Shown piece by piece: positions 22,440 to 33,367 of a DNA stretch of 64,000 bases (position 1 is the first letter of the stretch; each line of letters opens with the position of its first letter). Source of the DNA: Tuctoria greenei (taxonomy: Eukaryota; Streptophyta; Magnoliopsida; Poales; Poaceae); NCBI GenBank assembly GCA_036927565.1, contig JAYESD010000008.1, positions 117,393,498 to 117,457,497 on the forward strand, given 5' to 3'. Position numbers and translations under genes: made by a program. Below the pieces are notes generated by a model. The model did not search any database, had not been told where the DNA came from, and saw nothing but the letters and a program-made list of their open reading frames with translations.

Positions 22440-23196
22440 ATTATCACAGGCGGCTAGATACAAGTAAAGAAACATCTGTGATAACCTAATTTTCACAGGC
22501 GGTGTCTGTTATGGTAGAAACCGGCTGCGTTAAAGGGTCTTCACAGACGGCTGATATAGGTAAACTCCGTCTGTGATAACACCATTATCATAGACGGGTT
22601 AGTTATGCTTCAATAACCGTCTGTAAAGACACATTATCATTGACGGTTAGTTATGCTTCAAAACCCGCCTGTGAAGACATATTATCATAGGCGGTTAGTT
22701 ATGCTTCAAAATCCGCCTGTGAATACACATTATCATAGACGGTTAGTTATGCTTCAATACCCGACTGTGAAGACTCATTATCATAGGCGGTTAGTTATGC
22801 TTCAAAATCCGCCTGTGAAGACAAATTATCATTGGCGGTTAGTTATGCTTCAATACCCGCCTGTGAAGACTTCTTATCATAGACGGTTAGTTATTCTTCA
22901 ATAACCGTCTGTGATAAGATGTTTATCACAGACGGTTATATATGCTGCACGACCCGTCTGTGATAAAGTATTTTCACAGACGGCTAGCCTAAGTAAATAA
23001 CCGCCTATGATAATCGGTCTTCACAGGCGGCTATCCTTAGTGAAGAACCGCCTATGATAATTAGTCTTCACAGGCGGTTTCACTTCTCCGCCTGTGAAAT
23101 TGCGGATTATCACAGACTCTTCGTTTCAGGCGGTTTTAAAAGCCGTCTGTGATAATAGGTTTGGAGCCGTCTGTGATGAGGCTTATTGTAGCAGTG
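22440..23196. repeat. Right subterminal array and terminal inverted repeat of CACTA-1
   Basis: The core is a 48-bp tandem unit (GGCGGTTAGTTATGCTTC...CCGCCTGTGAAGAC) in about six copies from 22600 to 22920, then more diverged inverted units. Because 48 is a multiple of three, the array gives a false repeating ORF at 22653-22904. It ends GTAGCAGTG at 23196. Confidence 0.9.
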
Positions 23197-23199
23197 ATT

Positions 23200-26100
23200 C
23201 AATAATATTCAACTCCAAATAATTAACTATGTCATGACTTAGTGAACAAGCGGTACTCAATAACTGCGAGGGACGGCAACTTGAATCGATATACACCTGC
23301 AGGGATACCTGAATAGCCTGACACATACACCCACACTAGGAGCTGCGTTGGAACACTCCAATCATGTTGTATACAGCAACCTTTCACCCGCTACCTACAC
23401 GCCGAACCGGTCCCACCGCTTCAAGCAGGAGGCCGCCACAAGGGGTACGACGTACCCGCTGGCAGGTTTACACCATGCTGCTTGCAACCCACACCTATAA
23501 GGTGGTGGGGTATGCCTTGACGCTAAGGTGGACAAGTTACATCGGTTTACTGGGTCCCATATATCCAGTATGCCTTTGGAACATTCAAACTTGCTGAACA
23601 GGGCCGCACACGGATCGGTCCTTGACCAACACAGGCACAGCTACAGCTCATAGGCCCCTATGTCCTGCTGCTCTTAATCCATGCCCGATCTCATATTTAA
23701 TAAAATGGTGAATCTCTCACTCGACCAATCCCGTGTGAACCCAGTTCCTGAACTCGCGAGTAGATTCCAACTACTCGAGTTCTACCGAAGCAACTATAAC
23801 ATTAAGAATAGCATGGACACGTCAAGGACTTAACCATCTACCCTTCTCTCATGGGTTCTCTGGTCATGCATGTGGAAAACTCCAAGAAAATCCTAGACTT
23901 AGTGCACATACATCCTAAACCATAAAGTGTGATACAAATAAAATTTAAAACGCTGTTAAATGCAAACCGGGGCTTGCCTGGCTGCGAGATGGGAGTAAAG
24001 TTAGTCTCCATATAGATGACTTCCAATGGCTCCGGGGTCTCCTCGAGCTCGGCAACAATTCGATATGTAAAGAGAAATGCAATAGAATCAATAATTGTAT
24101 TATTACATAGCTTAAGGGAAAGATAGTTAAGTATAATAAATGATGGCCACTGGTTCTGGAAATTTTATAGAGGGCACTAGGCACTGTGGGTGAGGTTCTG
24201 GCCAAATTTGGGCTAAGTTCATGGAAGTATCTGTTGTAAAAAATTCAATGTATACAAACCCTTCCCAGAATTTTCATGGGCAACTTGCGACTTTAACATG
24301 GGTAAAAGTTGGTTTCTTTTTAGAGGAGGTCAATATTGACTCAAAAAAATTTGGTTCCAATTTTCTAAGCATTCCACTGTGAGATATTGAATTTAGAAGT
24401 TTGGAAAAATTTCTGAAATGTTTCTGGACATTTTGGAATTTTCAGGTACATAGAGATTGGAAACACAATTTGGCTATTCAATTGAACTCTAATGGACTGA
24501 AACTTGTACCGCGATTCAAGGGAAGTATTTGGAATGACGTGGACAAATTTGAGAATTTTTCAATGAATGGATCACCAGTAATAAATTCCAAAGTAAATTT
24601 GCTTCATGGAATTATTGAGGATAATTTATGGATTTTCATACAGATTCATGTGTATCACTTGAAACTAAAGATAATCCTGGTTCTAAAAAATTTATTTGGG
24701 AATTTTTGGACAAGTATCATAGGAGATATGGATTTTCCAAGTTGCAGCAATTTCTGGAATAAAATTCCAATTGGAAACATTTGAATAAAGGGTTGGGCCC
24801 ACAGGTTAAATGGGCCAATCAGGTCGAAGCCACACGGGGCCACAGAATTAAAGGGCGTAGCCGCAGCAGATCCAGGGCGCGTCATTCTTTCACTGACGAT
24901 CGGGGCCCACCCGATCGTCTTCTACCTCCAGCCACACGCGCGACCGCTGTGGCGCCTCGCCGGACCTCTCGCCGCCTGTTGATTTATGGCACAGTTCCTC
25001 CCCAAACTCGCCGCCTAGCCATACTTTGAGGTACTGAGCACGTCGGTGGGGTCAGTGCACGCCAGCGAAGGCCGGAAAAGCTTGCGCGACAGTGGCGGTG
25101 GCGGTTAGGGTTTCGGCCATGTCGGCCGAGCCCTAAGGTGGGCTAAATCAATCGCGAAGACTTCGGAAAGTTTCATGGCAACATGGGGAACAAGAATCTG
25201 GCCATAAGAAGTAGAGAAAAGGTTCAAAAGATGGTGGCGACGATGGACCGAGGAGGTGAAACCGGCAGTTGGGGAAAAATGGTATAACGGCTCGAATACC
25301 TGATGAAACTCGATAAATCTTCTTCGAGGTGATGCGCCTGGTCATATTGAACAACATAGAACAAGTGCACAAGGAATAATCAACTGCATAAACGAATTTT
25401 GTGCGCGAATCAACTCTGCTCATACCCGAAGCTCGTCGGAAGAAATGGAAATACGTGGGATAGGAGCCATGGCATGGGCTGAAACTTTACGAGCATGTTG
25501 AATCACGCACCTTTTTCCTTCAAGGATCAAGACGATTTGATGGCTGTTTCATTGTGTCGACAATGAGCAACGAGGCGGCAAACAGGGGACTTTTTTTGGT
25601 GGCCGCTGTTTCATGTTTAACTGCTTTGGGTGTGGCCTAACTGTGCAAGAACTTGATCACAAAGCTGCAGAAGAGATTGGGGAGTGAAGAGAGGTAAAGA
25701 AAAGTGCTCAACACGGAGTACTTTTGCTGCAAATCGGCTGGAAAGAGAAGATTTCGAGTGAGAAGTAAAAATGGTGCTGGAGACTTCAAGGTGGAGAAAT
25801 GGTCGAGTCAAAGACAGGTAGGGGGATAAGGAGGAGGTCAGGGCATGCTGGGGGCAGCTAGAGGCGACCTCAACAGTGCAAGCATCTGTCTGGACTTTGT
25901 ATGGCATGTGGTGTCACTTGGAGAGCAAAAACAGCACTTTTCTTTGAATGACAAGTGGGTCCCACCTCATCCTCATCCTTGCTCCATCAATTCTACCACC
26001 TAATTCATTCCAAAATTTGCTAGATATTTGTGGGATGGCTGTATTAATCATATAGAATTTGATTTTTAATTCCCATAGTTGATTTGACAAAGTTTCATTT

Positions 26101-26397
26101 AAATTCAAAGTTGAATTTGAATTTGAGTTGAATTCAATGTAGCCATTGAATTAAATAGCAAACATGCATAAAAAATTATGGAAGTTTGCAGGGAGGCTAA
26201 TTGAAATATTTCGAATCCATTGGTCAACTCAAAGCTTCATGTTAACTTCATTTGAAAAGTAGCTAAGTTTATTTTTTTGAATTCCCTCATTTGGAGTTTG
26301 TATTTATTTGCTTTTCTCATTTCCTTTTTATTGATTTTTATTATTCAAAATTTTTGTCCCAAGTGAACTTTGAATTATTGAAATTAGGGCTCTTACA
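23200..26397 (-). repeat. G1 5' LTR, piece 3 (LTR 5' end)
   Basis: Long non-coding stretch whose minus-strand start is TGTAAGAGCCCTAATTTC at 26397, a form common in grass gypsy LTRs. It contains a GC-rich zone (24790-25130) between AT-rich flanks. ORFs inside are short and unconvincing. Confidence 0.65.
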
Positions 26398-26725
26398 TGC
26401 TGGAGCAGAAGCTCTTGATACTCTGGAAACAGAGGAACATTGAATTCAGGAAAAAGACAAAAAGCAAAAACAAGACTCAAGTTTAGCTAGGTGCCGATTA
26501 TTACCTGGGTACACTGCCACTCCAGTCAGCACGGAACTTCTTCCTTGGACGCCAGGAGTTAGAACCCACCATCATCGGTGTGGAAGACGCTATGGGCTTC
26601 ATCCCAGGAGTTGAGGTAGCCACCGACGCTACCTCAGCTGGTATCTCCGTTGGAGAAGGAATTACTCTGGACCCAGGGCCTGCCGCTGGCACCGGGACTG
26701 AAGTAGACTTGCCGGACCTAGTGCC

Positions 26726-28069
26726 CTATGTGGACGCTGGATACAAAGATGATTTAGCTGCTATAGCAGGAGTTTCTGATGCTAGGGGCACTACCAGTAC
26801 TGACTTGAGGGTTGGGCGAGCCGCCGGCACTGCCTCTGACGGACCTGATCTGACAAAACTGCTGTTAGACCGTGTTAGCTTCCTCTTCCGGCTAGAGGTG
26901 TCAATGGATTCCTTGCCTTTAACCTGACTCGAGTAAGGTTTCTTCTGGCTGGAAGCTGCAGGAGCCTTGCCCCGTGAAGCTTTGGGGATTGAAATCCCTG
27001 CTGGTGGAGTGTTCCTCTGACGCAGTGCTAGACCTGGGTCGTCAAGCAGCGACATCTTCTTCTACAGCTCTCTCCTGACCTATGGAACAACATTAAGAGG
27101 CAGGAACTCAGCCGGAGGTCCGAGGTCATCCCTCAAAAAAGCCTCATTGTTCAGCTTCTGCAGATGGGTCTTCAATGCACGATCGTCAAGATTGGTACCT
27201 CGGCCGACTTCAATCCAGAGGAAATCCATTTATCCAGAGAAAGACCAAGCTGTGAACTCTTGCTCCTTGAGAGGCTCCCAACAGTTGGGCAGGAAATTGC
27301 CGAAGACCATCAGAGACGTTAGTCCTAGGTCCACCAATTCTCGGATCCTTGTCAGCATGGGCTTGTACTTCTCAGACAGCTCTAGGAGCTCCACCCAGGA
27401 GTCAAAATCCATCATCGAACATCCTTCAGGCAGCCCCAGTCGGTCGTGAGGGTCCACCCGGATCAGCATCCAATCGGTCTTCCACGTCTCCCACTTCTCA
27501 GAAGGAAAGGTCTTGATGTACTTGTATGGGGCGTTTCTATGCTTTACAAAGTAGTAGAACTCTAGCAAGCAGTTACATTTGCCTGTCGTCTAGAGGGTGA
27601 AGAAGGTCCAGAAGAGAGGGATGCAGGGCGGCACACCCACCCACATCTCAGAGAAGTGAATGAAGATTGCAACCAGAAAGATGGAGTGAGGTCCCAGGTG
27701 GTGCAGTTGGAGCCCGTACGACTCCCGCAGCATCGGTAGAAAGTAGAACACTGGCGGAACCAGACCAACCATGGCGTACAACGTGAAGTAAACAATTTCA
27801 CCAGAGGACTCCTTCTTGAACGGGAGCTTTCCGCAGCGAATGGCATTGTTGAAGGAGTCGCTTTGCCAGCCCATGAGCTTCCGGACTCTGGTGAGATCTT
27901 CATCGCTCACAACCTTGCTGGGTGGGAGTCCAACTTCCATCACTGCAAAGTGCATCAAAAGTGGGAGCACGGCGCAAGCGTTCGAGCGGATAACTGTATG
28001 GCAAGAATATATCGGTGCATAAGAGTTCTTCCACCTTACAGTGCCTCTTCTTTTATTAAGCCTCCACAA
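26726..28069 (-). pseudogene. Antisense ORF of the Tat element (Transposase_28-like)
   Basis: One frame (28069 to 26726) is broken by stops at about 27587 (TAG) and 27230 and by further stops before 27055. Segments LMHFAVMEVGLPPSKVV, GLQLHHLGPHSIFLVAIFIHF, EMWVGVPP, FYYFVKH and EKWETWKTDWMLIRV follow the pattern of the Pfam 'putative gypsy type transposon' domain. The C-terminal part (27055-26726) is basic and Ser/Pro/Ala-rich. The function of this family is unknown. The protein runs opposite to the element's own transcript. Confidence 0.72.
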
Positions 28070-28210
28070 CGCTTGGAAGGCAACTGCATTTGGACTAAAA
28101 TCACACTCTGCGAAGTTACCTCGTCAATGACAAGGGGACCCATGTCCACTTTGTTATAAAGTCACACCAGGTAAATGGTTGTCATGATGGAATGGTTGAA
28201 GCCCGAGGGC
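28070..28210. other. Spacer between the antisense ORF and the Tat LTR
   Basis: Would hold the antisense promoter and the element's polypurine tract (GAAGCCCGAGGGC just before 28211). No other feature. Confidence 0.4.
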
Positions 28211-28514
28211 TGTGACCCGACAGGGATTCAAAGATTGCGCTGGGACCAATACGAAAATCGTATTGGGAACCGTCGACCTTCAATTTTGTGAGATCAGCAC
28301 GTCATGCGTCTCACCTACCAAATCAAGAAAGGTCGCGTCTCCCAAGTGGAAACTTGAGGCAGCAATGTGGGAGAGATAATGGCCCCACCTTCGGCATCGA
28401 AAACTCATAATCTCACCAGAGGTGGGCCCGAGGGCCACTGTCGATAGCCTGCATACCAGGTATCCTTCGCACCAAAATAAGACGCATCGAGTTCCACCTT
28501 CCAGTATTGTGGAT

Positions 28515-28770
28515 TTCCGGAGGCAACACGTGTCCCGTAGTGTTGGACCAGCCTCCCACCTTAGGGTGGATCCGGTGCTGCCTCGTTTCTCGCAGTGCCG
28601 GACGTGCCTCCCTTCATAGGATGAATCCAGTGCTGCCACATGTCCCAAGGGCAGTGGACCTGCCTCGCTGACAGATGAAGCTCTGGTGCTGCCACGTGTC
28701 CAGTAGCCACAGACCTGCCTCCCCACAAAGGGAAGCTCCAGAGCTACCACGTGTTGACCTAAGTCTACTA
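28515..28770. repeat. Five ~55-bp tandem repeats with G-box-like cores in the Tat LTR
   Basis: Units recur near 28526, 28582, 28637, 28692 and 28747, each with a GTGCTGCCACGTGTCC-like core followed by (G)ACCTGCCTCCC. Four of the five keep ACGTG or ACATG. Upstream repeats of this kind in LTRs often act as enhancers. Confidence 0.7.
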
Positions 28771-29027
28771 CGGGAAGACAACGGGATCTCCAACTGCACG
28801 GACATTCAAGGGCTATCAAATGGCTATTACAAGACTTGGTTAACACGTCATTAATGTCATATTAATGACGCACGATCAGAGGACTATCAAGATCGGTAAT
28901 GCTGTCGTTAAGGCACATTATCACACTAATAACCACCCATAACACCATAGATTGTGTAGAGGGCGGTTATTATAGCCAGGGCCACATGTCCGGCCAGGGT
29001 GCGCACTGTAACAACCAGTCCTTGGCA

Positions 29028-29035
29028 TATAAAAG
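29028..29035 (+). promoter_or_regulatory. TATA box of the Tat LTR
   Basis: TATAAAAG, about 245 bp before the LTR end. Confidence 0.6.
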
Positions 29036-29272
29036 GGTTGCAATGCACGGTAGAAATCCATCTCATTCTAAACTAAGCTCAGGCTTACTCAAGCTCATAC
29101 AATCATCACACACCCCATGGTGTAGGGTATTACGCTCAAGCGGCCCGAACCACGTAAAATCCTTTGTGTTGACTCTTGTCTTTGACCTTGATTAGCACCC
29201 CATCCAAATATGAACCTTCACGTACTACTTCTTAGTAGTACAGGGGGAAGTGTCTTATTCTACACTTCGACA

Positions 29273-30087
29273 GAAGGTACCGTGGAAGTTATTGGAAAGT
29301 TTTTTCATGTGTGCAAGGGGTGTGTGGACGTGGCAACATTATTCCAAGGTGTGTAGAAGAGATATTGACATGAAGATATGGCTGGAAAGGTCCAACCGGC
29401 TGGATTATGCCTCAGTCTGCGGCTGAGGGGGTTATGGTTCGTATATGGAAAGTTTAGAGTTTGTTTTGGTTAGATTTCAGGTGGGTCACAAAGGTAGTTT
29501 GTTTTAGGAATGTTTAGGACGTTCCTAAGGTTTTTGGAAGTCTTAAGATTGCTTCTATCTTCTTATGAAAGAGTGTTGAGCAGTTTTGTAAAGTTTTGGT
29601 TGAAACTGAGTAGGAGTAGGTGTCCTAGTTAGGATTGGGTTGGCCCAAGGGCTGGTTATATAAGCAAGGGGGGCCATAGCTCATGGTGCACGACTTTGGC
29701 GCTGTTCCTCTTGTGTTTTGATCAATAAATTTCATAGTTTTGAGGATCTTTTTTTGCCTTGTCCGTCCGACTTGTTTTCATCAAATCTTTCTTGTCAAGT
29801 TTTTGCGCTGCCCGATCTTTCTTTGTTGTTTTGATCATAACTCGCATTTTACAGATCCAATTAGAATGATTCTTTTTTTGTTGTCTTCACAACTTAATTA
29901 TTTATCATCTGTGAAAATTTTACGGTAACTGGATTTGTGGTTTTTGAGTTACACGAGTTTCTTTGCAGTGTAGCAGATATGTTAGCTCTCTGTTAGAACA
30001 GATTGACCTTTTCTCAGAGACTTTTCATGTTTTTAATATGTTCGAAACACTCGCACACACGGTTTCACTAGTCTTCTCTTGTGATTG
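29273..30087 (+). repeat. Copia LTR fragment (R-U5 like the copia A 3' LTR)
   Basis: From the TATA region (GGTTATATAAGCAAGG, about 29654) to 30087 it matches 63085-63560 of the copia A 3' LTR. Shared segments include GATCATAACTCGCATTTTACAGATCCAA and GAGTTACACGAGTTTCTTTGCAG. The upstream U3 (29273-29650) does not resemble the U3 of that LTR. It ends abruptly against a truncated S2 LTR at 30088. Confidence 0.7.
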
Positions 30088-30752
30088 GACATGTCCGGTG
30101 TGCTGTGTAAAATTCGCGTGGAATGTTTAGGATACTAAAAACCCTAATTTGTGTGAGGTATACCGGACTTGTCTGTATTTGAACAGAGAGTTCATCGGAC
30201 TCGTCCGTTCTGATTACAGAAGGTTGATCGGACTAGTCCGCAGAAAGACTGACTTGACCGGTGCAATGTGAAGTGTGTTTTTCCAACTTGTCTGAGTGAA
30301 ACATTAGAAGTTAAACGGAATTGTCCGGTTGGAGTCCGGACTTATTTGATGCAAGGTGAATTGAAACATCAAAGAGTTTAACAAACTTGTCCGATGCTCA
30401 ATGAATTGTGATATCAGAAAGTTAAACAGACTAGTCCGCTTATAGAACGGACTTATCCGGTGCTTAGTGAATCACTTAGATTGAACGGACTAGCCCTTAC
30501 CCTCTATGCAAAGACATGAGCTCTTGCGATGTGTCTCTCACACATATCCTATACAATTATGTCTACTATGCACTTCCATTGATCATTTGGGCTTCTTCCT
30601 TTCTCACTTCTCATTTTTCATCTTTTTAGTTGCACCATAATATCTAATCTTTGTTGACCTGCATTCATCTCAATGAATTCATTAGGATCTCATTTGTTTG
30701 TCATCAATCGTCCAAAACCCACAAGGGAAGGGAATGCCTAGATGCACTTTCA
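30088..30752 (-). repeat. S2 3' LTR, truncated
   Basis: It starts on the minus strand at 30752 (TGAAAGTGCATCTAGGC) after the purine tract AGTGGGGGAT. It matches 40523-39860 of the 5' LTR and lacks the last ~830 bp (U5 side). Confidence 0.85.
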
Positions 30753-31078
30753 ATCCCCCACTTTTTTTGTGATTGATGACAACCAATTGGGATTTCACGA
30801 TTAAGAGTAATAATTAATTTTCATAAAGTGGGAAGATATGAGAATGACAAATGAACAATAAAAACATCTCACATATATGCACTCTTAATGGTGGGGTGCC
30901 TATAAAGTGTGTGTGATCAATTAATGTGATGCACAAAATTAAGAGCATAGCAATTATAGCAGCAACCATCACAGTAATAAGCATCACACATTCATATTAA
31001 ATAAAATAGGCACATCCAAAAGAGATTACAATAATTTGAAATTTAAGTTACATGTCCATGATCACTAGCCCTTAAGGC

Positions 31079-32598
31079 TTACAAGTAAATACTACTAGTC
31101 TCAATCTCTCCCCCTTTCGCATCAATGCACCAAAAAGGGAAAATTTGAGGGGACTCTCTCATCGCCATCCCTCCCTCACTCTCAGTCCTATCTTCATCTT
31201 CATTGTCATGTGCATGCTTCTCACAGATTGCTTTGATGTTTGCCTTCATGTACTTTTGATGCCTCGTTGTAGCTATGATTTCCTTGTGTTGCTTAATTTC
31301 CACTTTGCGGCAAGATCCAAAAATGCAGGAGAGCATTTTCAACACAACACTAGAGGACTCTTTGGAGGGTGGAGGAGCAAAGGTAGCAGCTGGAGTCCTT
31401 GTGCCTTCATGAGCATGCTTAGATTTTTGTTCCATTGTAGGTGAGGCAGGAGCATTGAGAATGTTGTAGACTGGTGGCTTCTGCGGGTTGAGGCTGGCAT
31501 GCTCAACATCCTTAACAAAGTCAAGGTCGGTGACCTTCTCAATCATGAACATTATGTAAGGTGCATAGCCACATGACCTATTTGGAGTGATTGAGATGTT
31601 CACAATGTCATTTTATATATATTCAAAGACATTGAAGGTCCATTTCTTTCTTATGAATTTCATTAAGGTCCTTAGATTTCCTTGAATTGTCTCTGCATCT
31701 CAATCCTTTGGAGCAATAGTCTTCCTCAAAATTCTTTTAAGCACGACAAAGAATGGCTTCAAGTACTTTGTAGGTGTATTGTATGGCATTCTTGTGCCAT
31801 AGAGAAAAGCTAGCTCATCCTTCTCCAACAACTTCAAGTTGTGAATCACAAGCTCATTGTTTAAGGTGTCTTCGAGATGGCGTATCCTGGCAAATTCCTC
31901 ATAAGTGACACTATACTTGGATCCATGTGTCATCCAAATCATCTCATCCCCATCATCACGGGTGAAGTGGAGAGTAGAGTAAAATTGAGTGATGAGTTCA
32001 TTGTTCCAATTATATCGGAAGGATAAAAGATCCTTTAAGCCATGCCTCTCCAATTCCTCCAAGACTTCATGATATGCTTGACGGTTCTTGGATTGTACAT
32101 AAGTCATGTCCACCAATTGACTAGCAACCACTGGATTTCTCATCTTCATGTACACATGCTCATAGTAATCAGCATGGAAGTGGCTCCAAAATCTTGGGTC
32201 AACAGATTGCTTTGGCTGCTCATAAACTTCAATCTTTCTAAACTTGTCAACCAACTGGTTTCTTTTCCCCATGATTTCATTTTTTGAAGGTTGCCTGTTG
32301 CGCTGCAAAGGTGACTTCAACTTAAGCAGACCAATGGGACCACTTGCAATTCCTTTTCCCTTGTTGGTGCTCCTTCAAAGGCCGTTGAGCTGGCACCAAC
32401 ACCATCCTTGCTCAATGCTTTCTTTACTAACAATTTCTTCTTTCTCGGAAGAACATCATCGGGAGGAGAAGAGTGGGCATTGAAGTCATGTCCCTCCTTG
32501 CTTACCCTTTCTTTTGCCCTTTGAACTCTTGCACGTTCACGCTCGGCTTCATACTCAAACATGCTATCATATGAAGCGGACGACATCATGCTTGACAC
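31079..32598 (-). pseudogene. Post-pol ORF of S2 (same family as the S1 ORF)
   Basis: The likely start is at 32598 (MSSMMSSASYDSMFEYEAERER), with basic and acidic helical sequence first. A frameshift near 32320 leads into the conserved domain 32320-31700 (FWSHFHADYYEHVY, WMTHGSKYS, KPFFVVLKR, LRKTIAPKD). A further break follows, then 31603-31079 (TPNRSCGYAPY, FMIEKVT, EDRTESEG). Here the N-terminus missing from S1 is visible. Its function is unknown; the family label (Transposase_32 type) is from memory. A purine tract (AAAGGGGGAGAGATTGAG) overlaps its 3' end, as in S1. Confidence 0.72.
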
Positions 32599-32599
32599 G

Positions 32600-33367
32600 G
32601 AGAATACAAGGAGTGGTAAGAATGATATTTAGACTTTGTGGTGATAAGAATTTAGTGGTTCAAACTATCAGGGGACCGGACTTGTCCATTTTCAGAGTGT
32701 GGACTTGTCCGGAGCACCGGACTTGTCTGCACAAGGAACCGGACTAGTCCAGTCTGACATATGAACCCTAGCTTCCTATTCCAGCAAATCTAAGAAATAT
32801 TGATGCTACAAGGATAGGAATACAGTAGGAATACATACAACAATGTAATGTATGTTCTAGGTGTCAAGAAAAATAAGCAAGATTTAAGGAAAGATGAGAA
32901 CTAGGGTTAAGTGAGATTTTATCGAAAAATCAAAGGTTTGAGGTTGGAGGAGCGAAGCAGGGTCCCGATTAGTCTGGAGAGGGATGATTCACGCCGAGGG
33001 AAAGAGTTCCCGTGGAGGAAACTTTGATTTTGGTGGTCAAAAGAGAAAATCGCCTTGGGAGCTAGGGTTTGAGGAGAGAGAGTGCCAAGACGATTGTGAG
33101 AGGAAGAAGAAGGTGTACTGGCGGCTGGCTAGGGTTTAATCCCAATAAATACATACTAGTCCGAATAGCGGGCAGACTAGTCCGGTACGCCAAACCAGAG
33201 TCGGACTAGTCTGCAGTAACAGACTAGTCCGGTGCAGACCACAGACTAGTCCAGGTCTCCTGGATAGAATTGGATTAGAAACAAAGTGATTTTTGGAAGT
33301 TTGATCTAATAGTGATCTAAAGGACATGATCTCACTAATAATATTGATGAACATGACCAGTAAGCAA
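32600..33367 (-). other. S2 spacer between pol and the post-pol ORF, with palindromic motifs
   Basis: No ORF is supported. CGGACTTGTCC and GGACTAGTCC motifs like those of the LTR recur at 32670-32755 and 33155-33255, far from either LTR. Confidence 0.7.

Larger units (their letters stand above)
13441..23196. mobile_element. CACTA-1: complete En/Spm-type DNA transposon with SUMO-pathway cargo
   Basis: The ends are CACTAGTACAAAAAGC and, inverted, CACTGCTACAATAAGC, each backed by long subterminal repeat arrays, with ATT duplicated on both sides. Inside are a minus-strand E2 gene (14365-15186), a minus-strand TNP2 transposase (15329 to about 18128) and a plus-strand Transposase_24/Ulp1 gene (18527-22241). 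The transposase has one frameshift and the plus-strand gene one nonsense codon, so the element is nearly but not fully intact. Confidence 0.93.
4156..26397 (-). mobile_element. G1: Ty3/gypsy (Tekay-like) retrotransposon, interrupted
   Basis: Read on the minus strand: 5' LTR from 26397 (TGTAAGAGCCC) down to 8005 (CCCCACA), primer-binding site about 7985-8004, a long leader, then gag and the start of pol, cut off at 4156 by CACTA-2. B1 and CACTA-1 split the LTR, leaving about 3.8 kb of LTR sequence in three pieces. Gag begins with an MVRTRN-like motif, as in G2, and the pol start (FPDDLPGMPPERD) suits a Tekay-type chromovirus. The 3' part of pol and the 3' LTR lie outside the window. Confidence 0.75.
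26398..29272 (+). mobile_element. Tat-type Ty3/gypsy element, 3' end (antisense ORF plus 3' LTR)
   Basis: A minus-strand ORF of the 'putative gypsy type transposon' family is followed by a plus-strand LTR. Tat elements are known for an antisense ORF between pol and the 3' LTR, and this order fits. G1 interrupts it at 26397; the rest lies to the left, outside the window. Confidence 0.68.
28211..29272 (+). repeat. 3' LTR of the Tat element
   Basis: It runs TGTGACCCGACAGG...CACTTCGACA. The end form and the internal GGTATTACGCTCAAGCGGCCCGAACC are typical of grass Tat LTRs. U3 has a tandem array with ACGTG cores (28515-28770) and a TATA box at 29028. The start at 28211 is the less certain end. 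Confidence 0.65.

Noticed and set aside
22653..22904. An 83-aa ORF with a 16-residue repeat
   Set aside because: It is a by-product of the 48-bp non-coding tandem repeat of CACTA-1 (48 = 3 x 16).
24781..25029. GC-rich ORF resembling an SR-type protein end (KGRSRSRSRARH)
   Set aside because: It is short, has no homologous context, and lies inside the G1 LTR.
28280..28846. 188-aa minus-strand ORF
   Set aside because: It lies across the tandem repeats of the Tat LTR, and repeated segments explain the open frame.
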